From NCBI GenBank assembly GCA_964603935.1, contig CAZRWL010000039.1, forward strand, positions 1-5,265: 5,265 bases of DNA, read 5' to 3'. The DNA comes from GWB1-37-8 sp964603935 (GTDB lineage Bacteria > Patescibacteriota > Microgenomatia > Levybacterales > UBA12049). A model generated the notes under the pieces. That model saw only the letters and a list, made by a program, of their open reading frames with translations. It searched no databases and had not been told where the DNA came from. This document shows, piece by piece, positions 1 through 4,998 of this stretch; position 1 is the first letter of the stretch, and each line of letters opens with the position of its first letter. The position numbers were made by a program, and so were the translations under genes.

Positions 1-2
1 AA

Positions 3-503
3 AAATTTTTCAAACCAAAGAAAGTTATTCTGCTTGATAGGGATGGGGTAATTAATGAAAAACCGCCAAAAGCAGAATATGTAAAAAATTGGAGCGAGTT
101 TAAATTTCTGCCGGGAACAATTGACGCATTAAAACTTTTAACCAAGAAGGGATATGAAATTATTATAATTTCTAATCAAGCAGGAATTGGAAGGGGGGCA
201 ATGACAGAGGAAAACCTTAAAGAAATTCATAGAAAGTTTTTGGATGTTTGCAAAAAAGAGGGAATTAAAATAAAAGGAATTTATTACTGTCCTCATAATT
301 GGGATGATGGGTGTTTCTGCAGAAAACCAAAACCGGGAATGCTATTCAAAGCAGCAGCCGACCACAATTTTGATCTGACAAGAGCAATTTTCATAGGAGA
401 CGACGAACGCGACGAACAGGCAGGAAAAGCAGCCGACTGTAAAACCATATTGCTTCAGCCCTGGCGGAGTTTATTAGATATTGTAAGGAATTTGGATGTA
501 TAA
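3..503 (+). CDS. gmhB: GmhB-like D-glycero-D-manno-heptose 1,7-bisphosphate phosphatase (HAD-IIIA), 5' partial
   Basis: This is the 3' portion of a HAD phosphatase; the frame is open to the left edge, so the true start is upstream. Motif I is DRDGVIN (bases 36-56), giving a nucleophile Asp and an acid/base Asp. Motif II is SNQAGIGRG. CPHNWDDGCFCRKPKPGM carries a C-x-H...C-x-C set (Cys 288-290, His 294-296, Cys 312-314, Cys 318-320), the structural zinc site of GmhB, followed by the motif III lysine. FIGDDERD is motif IV. The zinc loop is the short type, unlike the longer loop of E. coli GmhB. The family removes the C7 phosphate from heptose 1,7-bisphosphate in the cytoplasm. HddA and a GmhA-like isomerase downstream suggest the alpha-anomer (GDP-heptose) branch, but anomer preference cannot be read from sequence alone. 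The related histidinol-phosphatase is the main alternative, and context argues against it. The ATG at 201 is internal, because motifs I and II lie before it. Confidence 0.88.
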   Translation, partial: KFFKPKKVILLDRDGVINEKPPKAEYVKNWSEFKFLPGTIDALKLLTKKGYEIIIISNQAGIGRGAMTEENLKEIHRKFLDVCKKEGIKIKGIYYCPHNWDDGCFCRKPKPGMLFKAAADHNFDLTRAIFIGDDERDEQAGKAADCKTILLQPWRSLLDIVRNLDV

Positions 504-519
504 TCTCTTTTAGGGGATT

Positions 520-541
520 TCCCCGCAGCTTGCTGCGGGGA
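520..541. repeat. GC-rich perfect hairpin after gmhB
   Basis: CCCCGCAG (521-528) and CTGCGGGG (533-540) form an 8-bp perfect stem around the loop CTTG, extended to 9 bp by T520-A541. It starts 17 bp after the gmhB stop and stands out in AT-rich DNA. No T-tract follows (the next bases are gtattcattcccg), so it is not a classic intrinsic terminator. It overlaps two possible alternative stems: GGGG 513-516 with CCCC 521-524, and GCGGGGA 535-541 with TTCCCGC 549-555. It may stop or stabilise the gmhB transcript, or be a REP-like or IS200/IS605-type end hairpin. The structure is certain from the sequence; the role is not. Confidence 0.7.
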
Positions 542-615
542 GTATTCATTCCCGCACTAGTTTTAACTAGAAATTTTAGTGAAAACGCTTGTCTTGAAGG
601 CGCAACTTTAGCAGT

Positions 616-635
616 CTTAACTAAGCTTAACTAAC
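616..635. repeat. tandem 10-bp repeat in the gmhB-HAD intergenic region
   Basis: CTTAACTAAG (616-625) is followed directly by CTTAACTAAC (626-635), a head-to-tail repeat matching at 9 of 10 bases. The junction TAAGCTTA is also palindromic. It lies about 20 bp before the putative -35 box of the next promoter, where an activator could bind, but it may equally be chance in AT-rich DNA. Confidence 0.4.
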
Positions 636-654
636 CCTTTAATGGTTCGACAAA

Positions 655-683
655 TGGACATTTAAATGATTCTGTTGTAAGAT
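655..683 (+). promoter_or_regulatory. putative sigma70-type promoter of the HAD gene
   Basis: TGGACA (655-660, 5 of 6 to TTGACA) is separated by exactly 17 bp from TAAGAT (678-683, 4 of 6 to TATAAT). Transcription would start near 690, leaving a leader of about 16 bases before the ATG at 706, with no Shine-Dalgarno motif. The near-identical arrangement before hddA supports its being a functional element. Confidence 0.5.
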
Positions 684-684
684 A
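657..684 (+). repeat. 28-bp direct repeat, copy 1
   Basis: Bases 657-684 are identical to 1549-1576 (offset 892 bp). The match begins GACATTTAAATG and ends TTGTAAGATA. With one mismatch (656 versus 1548) it extends left to 652. Further matching blocks lie in the leader (TTCC 693-696, AAG 698-700) and at the start codon (ATGATT 706-711). The repeat contains most of the putative promoter and places this copy directly before the HAD gene. Confidence 0.9.
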
Positions 685-705
685 CCTAAATATTCCTAAG
701 CTATT

Positions 706-1506
706 ATGATTCAAGTTGCAGGAAAACAAATAGACGGAGTTGCTTTTGATTTGGAGGGTACAGTTATTGATTTGGAGCCGCTACATTTTGCTGCACATGT
801 AGAAGCTGCAAAATTATTAGGTATTAATCTAGATTGGAATAATCCCGATGTGGTTATAAGAGATGTTCCTCACTTTATTGGCGGACCCCAGGAATCGATT
901 ATGTGGGAACTGTTAGATTTAGCAAAACAAAGAGGTATGTGGATAGGCGAATCGGCAGAAGCAAGAGAAAAAAAATTAAAAGAGTTATCAGAGCATGATC
1001 GCTCCACTTACATAAATCTTAGAGATGGTAAGTTTGAGCATCCTCCACGTGAAGGATTTCTTGAATTTCTTGGACAATTACGGAAAGAAGGAATTCCTGT
1101 AGCAATTGGATCATTAACAGACGATAAAGATGCATGGTTACTTATTGAAAAATCTGGACTCGGTAATTTATTTGATCGGGACAAGATTATACTTAGGAGT
1201 GATGTAGCTCGCGTAAAGCCTGATCCTGAAGTTTATAGAAAAACTGCAGAGCGTATGGGAATTAATCCTTCTAGGCAGCTTGTATTTGAAGATTCTCACA
1301 ATGGAGTAAGAGCGGCAATGGGAGCTGGTTCCATCGCAATTGGTATGCCGACAATATACAAACCTATGATCATTGATAGATTGCGACGGGAAGGCGCTAT
1401 GTCAATATTCGAAAGCTGGAAACAGGTTACCCTATCTTCGCTTAGAACTTTGGAAGGTAATAGGAGTATAGTAGAAGGAGAAAAATCGGGACTTGAACAG
1501 ATGTAA
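706..1506 (+). CDS. HAD-IA family hydrolase, beta-phosphoglucomutase/phosphatase-like
   Basis: The 266-residue protein is a haloacid dehalogenase superfamily member with an alpha-helical cap after motif I. Motif I is FDLEGTVID (nucleophile D15), but the usual second Asp is Glu17 (DxE instead of DxD). Motif II is IGSLTD (S136), motif III is VKPDPEVY (K171), and motif IV is VFEDSHNGVRAA (E195, D196). The layout resembles beta-phosphoglucomutase and sugar-phosphate phosphatases, so a cytoplasmic phosphosugar substrate is likely, though it cannot be named. About 45 residues follow the HAD core, a little longer than usual. It is not a GmhB paralogue: it lacks the Cys/His zinc site. The ATG at 706 is the first start in frame before the motif, about 16 bases after the predicted transcription start, and no Shine-Dalgarno is seen. 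The gene lies between two copies of a 28-bp promoter-like repeat and may be an inserted or separately expressed unit within the heptose cluster. Confidence 0.85.
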   Translation: MIQVAGKQIDGVAFDLEGTVIDLEPLHFAAHVEAAKLLGINLDWNNPDVVIRDVPHFIGGPQESIMWELLDLAKQRGMWIGESAEAREKKLKELSEHDRSTYINLRDGKFEHPPREGFLEFLGQLRKEGIPVAIGSLTDDKDAWLLIEKSGLGNLFDRDKIILRSDVARVKPDPEVYRKTAERMGINPSRQLVFEDSHNGVRAAMGAGSIAIGMPTIYKPMIIDRLRREGAMSIFESWKQVTLSSLRTLEGNRSIVEGEKSGLEQM

Positions 1507-1518
1507 ATATAAGGAAGG

Positions 1519-1546
1519 TTGACGATAGTGTTATTTTAGTTATAAA
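1519..1546 (+). promoter_or_regulatory. second putative promoter upstream of hddA
   Basis: TTGACG (1519-1524, 5 of 6 to consensus) and TATAAA (1541-1546, 5 of 6) are 16 bp apart. By consensus match this is the best promoter candidate in the gap between the HAD gene and hddA. It overlaps the left edge of the repeat-borne promoter, so the two would form tandem or competing promoters. Confidence 0.4.
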
Positions 1547-1575
1547 TAGACATTTAAATGATTCTGTTGTAAGAT
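1547..1575 (+). promoter_or_regulatory. putative sigma70-type promoter of hddA, repeat-borne
   Basis: TAGACA (1547-1552, 5 of 6 to TTGACA), a 17-bp spacer and TAAGAT (1570-1575) repeat the arrangement found before the HAD gene. Transcription would begin near 1582, about 14 bases before the ATG at 1596. This position lies beyond the GTG at 1578, which argues for the ATG as the hddA start. Confidence 0.5.
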
Positions 1576-1576
1576 A
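1549..1576 (+). repeat. 28-bp direct repeat, copy 2
   Basis: This copy is identical to 657-684. Leader blocks TTCC (1584-1587), AAG (1588-1590) and ATGATT (1596-1601) also correspond to the HAD gene leader after a net 2-base shift, so promoter, leader and start codon all look like parts of one duplicated segment. Recombination between the copies would remove the HAD gene and leave hddA behind a single promoter. Confidence 0.9.
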
Positions 1577-1595
1577 TGTGGAGTTCCAAGACAAT

Positions 1596-2576
1596 ATGAT
1601 TATTTCGAGGACGCCGTTAAGAATTAGTTTTGTAGGGGGAGGAAGCGATATCTCTTCTTTTTATCGTCATACTCCCGGAGCTGTTGTTTCAACGGCAATT
1701 AATAAATATGTTTATATAGCGGTAAATAGGCAATTTGACGGAAGAATTTTAATCAATTATTCAAAAACAGAAATTGTTACAAGAGTTTCCGACATAGAAA
1801 ATAATTTAGTCAGAGAAGCGCTTAAATTAACCGGTGTAAAAGGCGGAATCCATATAACATCCGTAGCGGATATTCCTTCCGAAGGAACAGGAATGGGTTC
1901 ATCCAGCTCTTACGTTGCAGGACTCTTGAATGTGCTATACGCATATCAGGGAAAACATGTAAATGCCGAAAAATTAGCCAGACAAGCCTGTCAAATAGAG
2001 ATTGACATAATGAAAAAGCCAATTGGTAAGCAAGACCAATATATCGCTGCGTACGGAGGATTTCAGCATATTAAATTTAATTCCGATGGCTCCGTATATG
2101 TGGATCCAATTATCTGCAAGGAGGAAACAAAGAGAAATCTGGAAGACAGATTACTTCTTTTTTATACCGGCATTACAAGGTCTGCTGACCCGATCTTGGC
2201 AAAACAGACAAACAATATGGCATCTCAAAAAGATAAAAGAAAGATAATGAGCGAAATGGTAGCGTTAGCCGGAAAAATGAAAGATGCTTTAAATAAAAAC
2301 AATCTTGATGTATTCGGAGAAATGCTGCATGAAAACTGGATACTAAAAAAACAAATGGCAGAAGGAGTAAGCAATCCAAGAATTGATAAATGGTATAAGA
2401 TTGCGTTGAAAAGTGGAGCAATTGGTGGAAAGCTTTTGGGGGCAGGTGGAGGAGGATTTTTGCTTTTTTATGCTCCGGAAGAAAAGCACAGAGGAATTAT
2501 TAGCGCGCTTTCGGATTTGTCCTGCCAGGAGTTTGCTTTCGAACCCCAAGGAAGTAAAATTGTTTTTATAGATTAA
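1596..2576 (+). CDS. hddA: D-glycero-alpha-D-manno-heptose 7-phosphate kinase (GHMP kinase)
   Basis: The 326-residue protein phosphorylates C1 of D-glycero-D-manno-heptose 7-phosphate, giving the alpha-1,7-bisphosphate on the way to GDP-heptose. It opens with MIISRTPLRISFVGGGSD, the typical N-terminus of HddA-like kinases. GHMP motif 2, the ATP-phosphate loop, is PSEGTGMGSSSS at residues 94-105. KKPIGKQDQYIAAYGG at 140-155 holds the family's substrate-side region. The C-terminal glycine-rich motif 3 is GGKLLGAGGGGFLLFY at 277-292. Length is normal for the family. I chose the ATG at 1596 over the in-frame GTG at 1578: family members begin at MI(I)xRTPLRIS, the predicted transcript starts after the GTG, and ATGATT is shared with the duplicated leader of the preceding gene. 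No Shine-Dalgarno is visible. The SIS isomerase gene begins three bases after the stop. Other sugar GHMP kinases such as L-fucose kinase domains share this architecture, but the GmhA/GmhB context favours HddA. Confidence 0.9.
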   Translation: MIISRTPLRISFVGGGSDISSFYRHTPGAVVSTAINKYVYIAVNRQFDGRILINYSKTEIVTRVSDIENNLVREALKLTGVKGGIHITSVADIPSEGTGMGSSSSYVAGLLNVLYAYQGKHVNAEKLARQACQIEIDIMKKPIGKQDQYIAAYGGFQHIKFNSDGSVYVDPIICKEETKRNLEDRLLLFYTGITRSADPILAKQTNNMASQKDKRKIMSEMVALAGKMKDALNKNNLDVFGEMLHENWILKKQMAEGVSNPRIDKWYKIALKSGAIGGKLLGAGGGGFLLFYAPEEKHRGIISALSDLSCQEFAFEPQGSKIVFID

Positions 2577-2579
2577 GTA

Positions 2580-3242
2580 ATGAGAAAGAAAAAAAACCTA
2601 AAGCTTAATCCAAAAGAATTTATTAACGGATATATATCCGAACTTATTCGTTGCTTGAATGCTTTAGATAAGGAGAAAGTAGAGCTTGTCATAGATGTTT
2701 TGGTTGCTGCATATAAAAAAGATAGAAAAGTATTTATTCTTGGAAACGGTGGATCTGCATCTACTTCATCTCATATGGCTTGTGATTTAGGCAAAGGAAC
2801 ATTGCAGCGGATATATGATAATTCAGAGAGGCGGTTAAGAGTAATTTCTCTGACTGATAATGTAGCAGTAATGACTGCGTATGGAAATGATTTGGGATTT
2901 GAGGATATATTTGTCCAGCAATTAAGAAATTTGGTCGAAACAGACGATGTTGTCATAGCCCTTACCGGAAGCGGAAATAGCCTAAATGTTGTTAAGGCGG
3001 TAGAATACGCTAAATCATGTGGCGCGAAAACTATTGGTATTTTGGGATTTAAAACAGGAGGAAAACTTGGGAGAATGGTGGATTATTCAATCATTGCTGA
3101 CAGCAATCATTACGGTCCCATAGAGGACATACAGCTAGCTCTTAATCATATGATTGCCTCATGGATCGCGAAGGTTAAGAATATTCATGACGGTAACGAA
3201 GGATTAGCCAATGAAAACAAAGCAGTCCCCTTTACTGTGTGA
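2580..3242 (+). CDS. gmhA: SIS-domain phosphoheptose isomerase (GmhA-like)
   Basis: The 220-residue cytoplasmic enzyme is expected to convert sedoheptulose 7-phosphate to D-glycero-D-manno-heptose 7-phosphate, the substrate of the neighbouring HddA. The SIS phosphate-binding loop is GNGGSASTSSHMACDLGKGT at residues 55-74. The second sugar-phosphate loop is TGSGNSLNVVKA at 129-140, followed by GFKTGGKLG at 156-164. His65 matches a metal/substrate-site His of GmhA, and Asp69 stands where E. coli GmhA has the catalytic Glu, as in many relatives with the SHxxxDLGKGT pattern. The late helix IEDIQLALNHMI (181-192) has Gln185 where relatives usually have a functional His, so activity or substrate may differ. 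The lysine-rich start (MRKKKNLK) and the C-terminal tail beyond about residue 200 are additional to the core. It begins three bases after hddA, with no Shine-Dalgarno, implying translational coupling. Other SIS sugar isomerases are the alternative. Confidence 0.82.
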   Translation: MRKKKNLKLNPKEFINGYISELIRCLNALDKEKVELVIDVLVAAYKKDRKVFILGNGGSASTSSHMACDLGKGTLQRIYDNSERRLRVISLTDNVAVMTAYGNDLGFEDIFVQQLRNLVETDDVVIALTGSGNSLNVVKAVEYAKSCGAKTIGILGFKTGGKLGRMVDYSIIADSNHYGPIEDIQLALNHMIASWIAKVKNIHDGNEGLANENKAVPFTV

Positions 3243-3262
3243 TAAGGCAGTCTGATAGCGAT

Positions 3263-3637
3263 ATGGAAGAATTGATTTCTTTATACGACAACGCATTGAT
3301 TTATTATCCAAATATTTTTTTTCCAGCGCTGTTCTTTCTAAGTATTTTAGGAATAATATTTATAAGTATAGAAATAATTGTCCTCAGTAAAAAAGTAAGA
3401 AGATTTATTGAGGAAATAAAAAGCAATTTAAATAACAAAAAAAAGAAAGCCTCTTCCATTTCGATCACAAAAGCTTTGCTTAAAAGAAAGAAAATCTTTT
3501 TGATTTATTTTATATTTTTTATCCACATAATAAAAGTATTTCTTATTCAAATAAATACGTTATTAGTATGGCTTGAGTTACAAATAAAAAAAATAATTAA
3601 AAAGGTAGAAAAAGAAGTGTTAATTGAAAATAAATGA
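3263..3637 (+). CDS. small two-helix membrane protein of unknown function
   Basis: I do not recognise a family. From the ATG the protein has 124 residues. A first hydrophobic segment spans about residues 17-42 (rich in F, I, L), then a strongly basic linker with amphipathic character (KKVRRFIEEIKSNLNNKKKKA) spans about 43-75. A second hydrophobic segment spans about 78-105, and a Lys/Glu-rich helical tail ends the protein. It is most simply a membrane hairpin with charged cytoplasmic parts. The start is uncertain: an in-frame GTG at 3239 overlaps the gmhA stop by four bases and would add eight residues (132 in total), while the ATG lies 20 bases after gmhA. The 3' end overlaps the next gene by four bases (ATGA), so the two are translated together. 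It may anchor or assist the secreted protein encoded next, but this is inference from position only. Base composition is notably A/T-rich compared with the flanking enzymes. Confidence 0.65.
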   Translation: MEELISLYDNALIYYPNIFFPALFFLSILGIIFISIEIIVLSKKVRRFIEEIKSNLNNKKKKASSISITKALLKRKKIFLIYFIFFIHIIKVFLIQINTLLVWLELQIKKIIKKVEKEVLIENK

Positions 3638-4143
3638 AAAAATTAATCATCTTATTTATTATTTATTTTTTTATATTTTTGCCGGAAGCATTTGCATCCA
3701 CAGAGTATACTTTTCCTTGGCCTGGAATACTTCCAGATAGTGTGTTTTACAAATTAAAAGTACTAAGAAATAAGATTATTGGCAAGATGATTGTGAGTCC
3801 TGTTAAGAGGGTCGAATTTGATTTACTAATGGCAGATAAGACAATTTATGCAAGCAAACTGTTAGTAGATAAAGGAAAAATTGACTTGGCTAAAGATACT
3901 GCTTTAAAAGGAGAAAATTACTATAGTATGTTAGTACAAGACTATAATATGGCATTACTTTCGAATGAACAAATTCCTGTCCAGCTTGACAAAAAAATAA
4001 CATTGGCTGCTATAAAACATCAGGAAGTTTTTAAACAACTTGAAGATATAGTTACAGGTGAAAACAAGAAGACTTTTCAAATTGTAAGTAAATTTTCAAA
4101 AATTAACTACGATTTCATAGTAGATTTTAGAAATCGTAAATAA
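3634..4143 (+). CDS. secreted DUF5667-like hypothetical protein with signal peptide
   Basis: The 169-residue protein starts with a clear signal peptide: MKK, a hydrophobic core at residues 4-16 and a likely cleavage site after AFA at residue 21. There is no lipobox cysteine. The mature part opens with YTFPWPGILPDSVFYKLKVL (25-44), then an Asp/Lys-rich helical region including VKRVEFDLLMADKTIYASKLLVDKGKIDLAKDTALKGENYY. This opening and the helical repeat-like part resemble the DUF5667-type exported proteins I associate with Microgenomates and related candidate phyla. Their function is unknown; I make that assignment from memory of the motif, without a search. The protein would be outside the membrane, in line with a surface-glycan neighbourhood. 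It is coupled to the membrane protein gene upstream by the ATGA overlap, and the SDR gene begins six bases after its stop. It is the window's best hint of the host lineage. Confidence 0.75.
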   Translation: MKKLIILFIIYFFIFLPEAFASTEYTFPWPGILPDSVFYKLKVLRNKIIGKMIVSPVKRVEFDLLMADKTIYASKLLVDKGKIDLAKDTALKGENYYSMLVQDYNMALLSNEQIPVQLDKKITLAAIKHQEVFKQLEDIVTGENKKTFQIVSKFSKINYDFIVDFRNRK

Positions 4144-4149
4144 TTTATC

Positions 4150-4998
4150 ATGTTGTCTAATAAAACTGCAATTGTTACCGGGGGAGCAAGGGGAATTGGT
4201 TTTGTAATAGCAAAAGAATTAGTTGATCAAGGTGCAAAAGTTGTTGTGTGTTCTCGCACAAAATTTGATCTAGATAAAGCACTGAAATTATTAAATACAA
4301 AAGAGGAAGTAGCATATGGCAAGATTTGTGATGTATCCTCCCTGCGTGATTGTAAAGAATTAATTGCATTTGCCAAAAGAAAATTACATAAAATAGACAT
4401 TTTAGTAAATAACGCAGGTATTTATGGTCCCATTGACTCTTTTGAGAGAATTAATATAAACGACTTTAAGAAAACAATTGACATAAATCTTTTGGGTATG
4501 GTTTACTGCTCATATTTTGTTATTCCAATTATGGAAAAGAATGGTAGTGGGAAAATTATCAATGTTTGTGGAGCTGGCGTGGGGGGTGGTACACTCCCTA
4601 AGTTTACTGCATATTTTACTTCCAAATTTGCTGTTGCGGGATTCACGGAAGTTTTATCAGATGAACTTAAAGAAAAAAATATTCAGGTAAACGCAATATC
4701 TCCTGGACCAGTTAATACACATTTAAATAAATATCTTATTGAGCAAGGCCCGAAAAAAAGTGGTGAAGAAATATATAAAAATGCCATTAGACAACAAAAA
4801 GAAGGTGGAGCTTCACCAGAATTGGCAGCTAAGCTAGTAGCTTATTTAGTATCACCAGAGGCAAATCATATTACAGGAAGATTGCTTAGTGCAAAATGGA
4901 ACCCATCTGAAAATTTAAAAGATATAACAGAATTTGGCAGCAACCTATATAAGTTAAGAAAAATTAATGAAGAGCAATATTATGAAAAAAAAGAATGA
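4150..4998 (+). CDS. SDR family NAD(P)-dependent oxidoreductase
   Basis: The 282-residue classical short-chain dehydrogenase/reductase has a Rossmann fold opening with TGGARGIG (residues 10-17). VVVCSRT at 31-37 carries Arg36 after beta-2, which favours NADP(H). CDVSS is at 60-64, NNAG at 87-90, the catalytic-tetrad Asn is probably N113, and the catalytic pair is Y155/K159 in AYFTSK. ISPGPVNT is at 183-190. The usual catalytic Ser before the Tyr is not evident: the segment reads INVCGAGVGGGTLPKFTAY, with Cys140-Gly141 where INxSS or INLSG normally stands. It is about 30 residues longer than a minimal SDR, with a C-terminal part ending in NLYKLRKINEEQYYEKKE, reminiscent of SDRs in sugar-biosynthesis clusters that end near an LRRI-like motif. 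The substrate is not readable; a sugar, perhaps nucleotide-linked, is inferred from the neighbours. It starts six bases after the secreted-protein gene and overlaps the next gene by 17 bases. Confidence 0.85.
   Translation: MLSNKTAIVTGGARGIGFVIAKELVDQGAKVVVCSRTKFDLDKALKLLNTKEEVAYGKICDVSSLRDCKELIAFAKRKLHKIDILVNNAGIYGPIDSFERININDFKKTIDINLLGMVYCSYFVIPIMEKNGSGKIINVCGAGVGGGTLPKFTAYFTSKFAVAGFTEVLSDELKEKNIQVNAISPGPVNTHLNKYLIEQGPKKSGEEIYKNAIRQQKEGGASPELAAKLVAYLVSPEANHITGRLLSAKWNPSENLKDITEFGSNLYKLRKINEEQYYEKKE

Noticed and set aside
201..203. ATG as the start of the first gene
   Set aside because: HAD motifs I and II (DRDGVIN, SNQAGIGRG) lie in the same frame upstream without a stop, so this Met is internal.
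521..540. Hairpin as a classic intrinsic terminator or CRISPR repeat
   Set aside because: No T-tract follows and there is only one copy in the window, with no spacer array.
641..653. GGTTCGA, resembling a tRNA T-loop
   Set aside because: No matching acceptor, D or anticodon stems surround it; a short chance match.
1578..1580. GTG as the hddA start
   Set aside because: It adds six residues before the conserved MIISRTPLRIS opening and lies at or before the predicted transcription start; the ATG at 1596 fits better.
1822..2549. Minus-strand and second-frame open frames across hddA (1822-2022, 2023-2247, 2173-2421, 2343-2549)
   Set aside because: They lie wholly inside a conserved GHMP kinase gene and show no recognisable motif; they are shadows of its codon pattern.
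2771..2956. Minus-strand frame inside gmhA
   Set aside because: It is antisense to the SIS domain with no motif or independent signal.
4175..4369. Minus-strand frame inside the SDR gene
   Set aside because: It is fully antisense to the Rossmann segment and has no coding features of its own.
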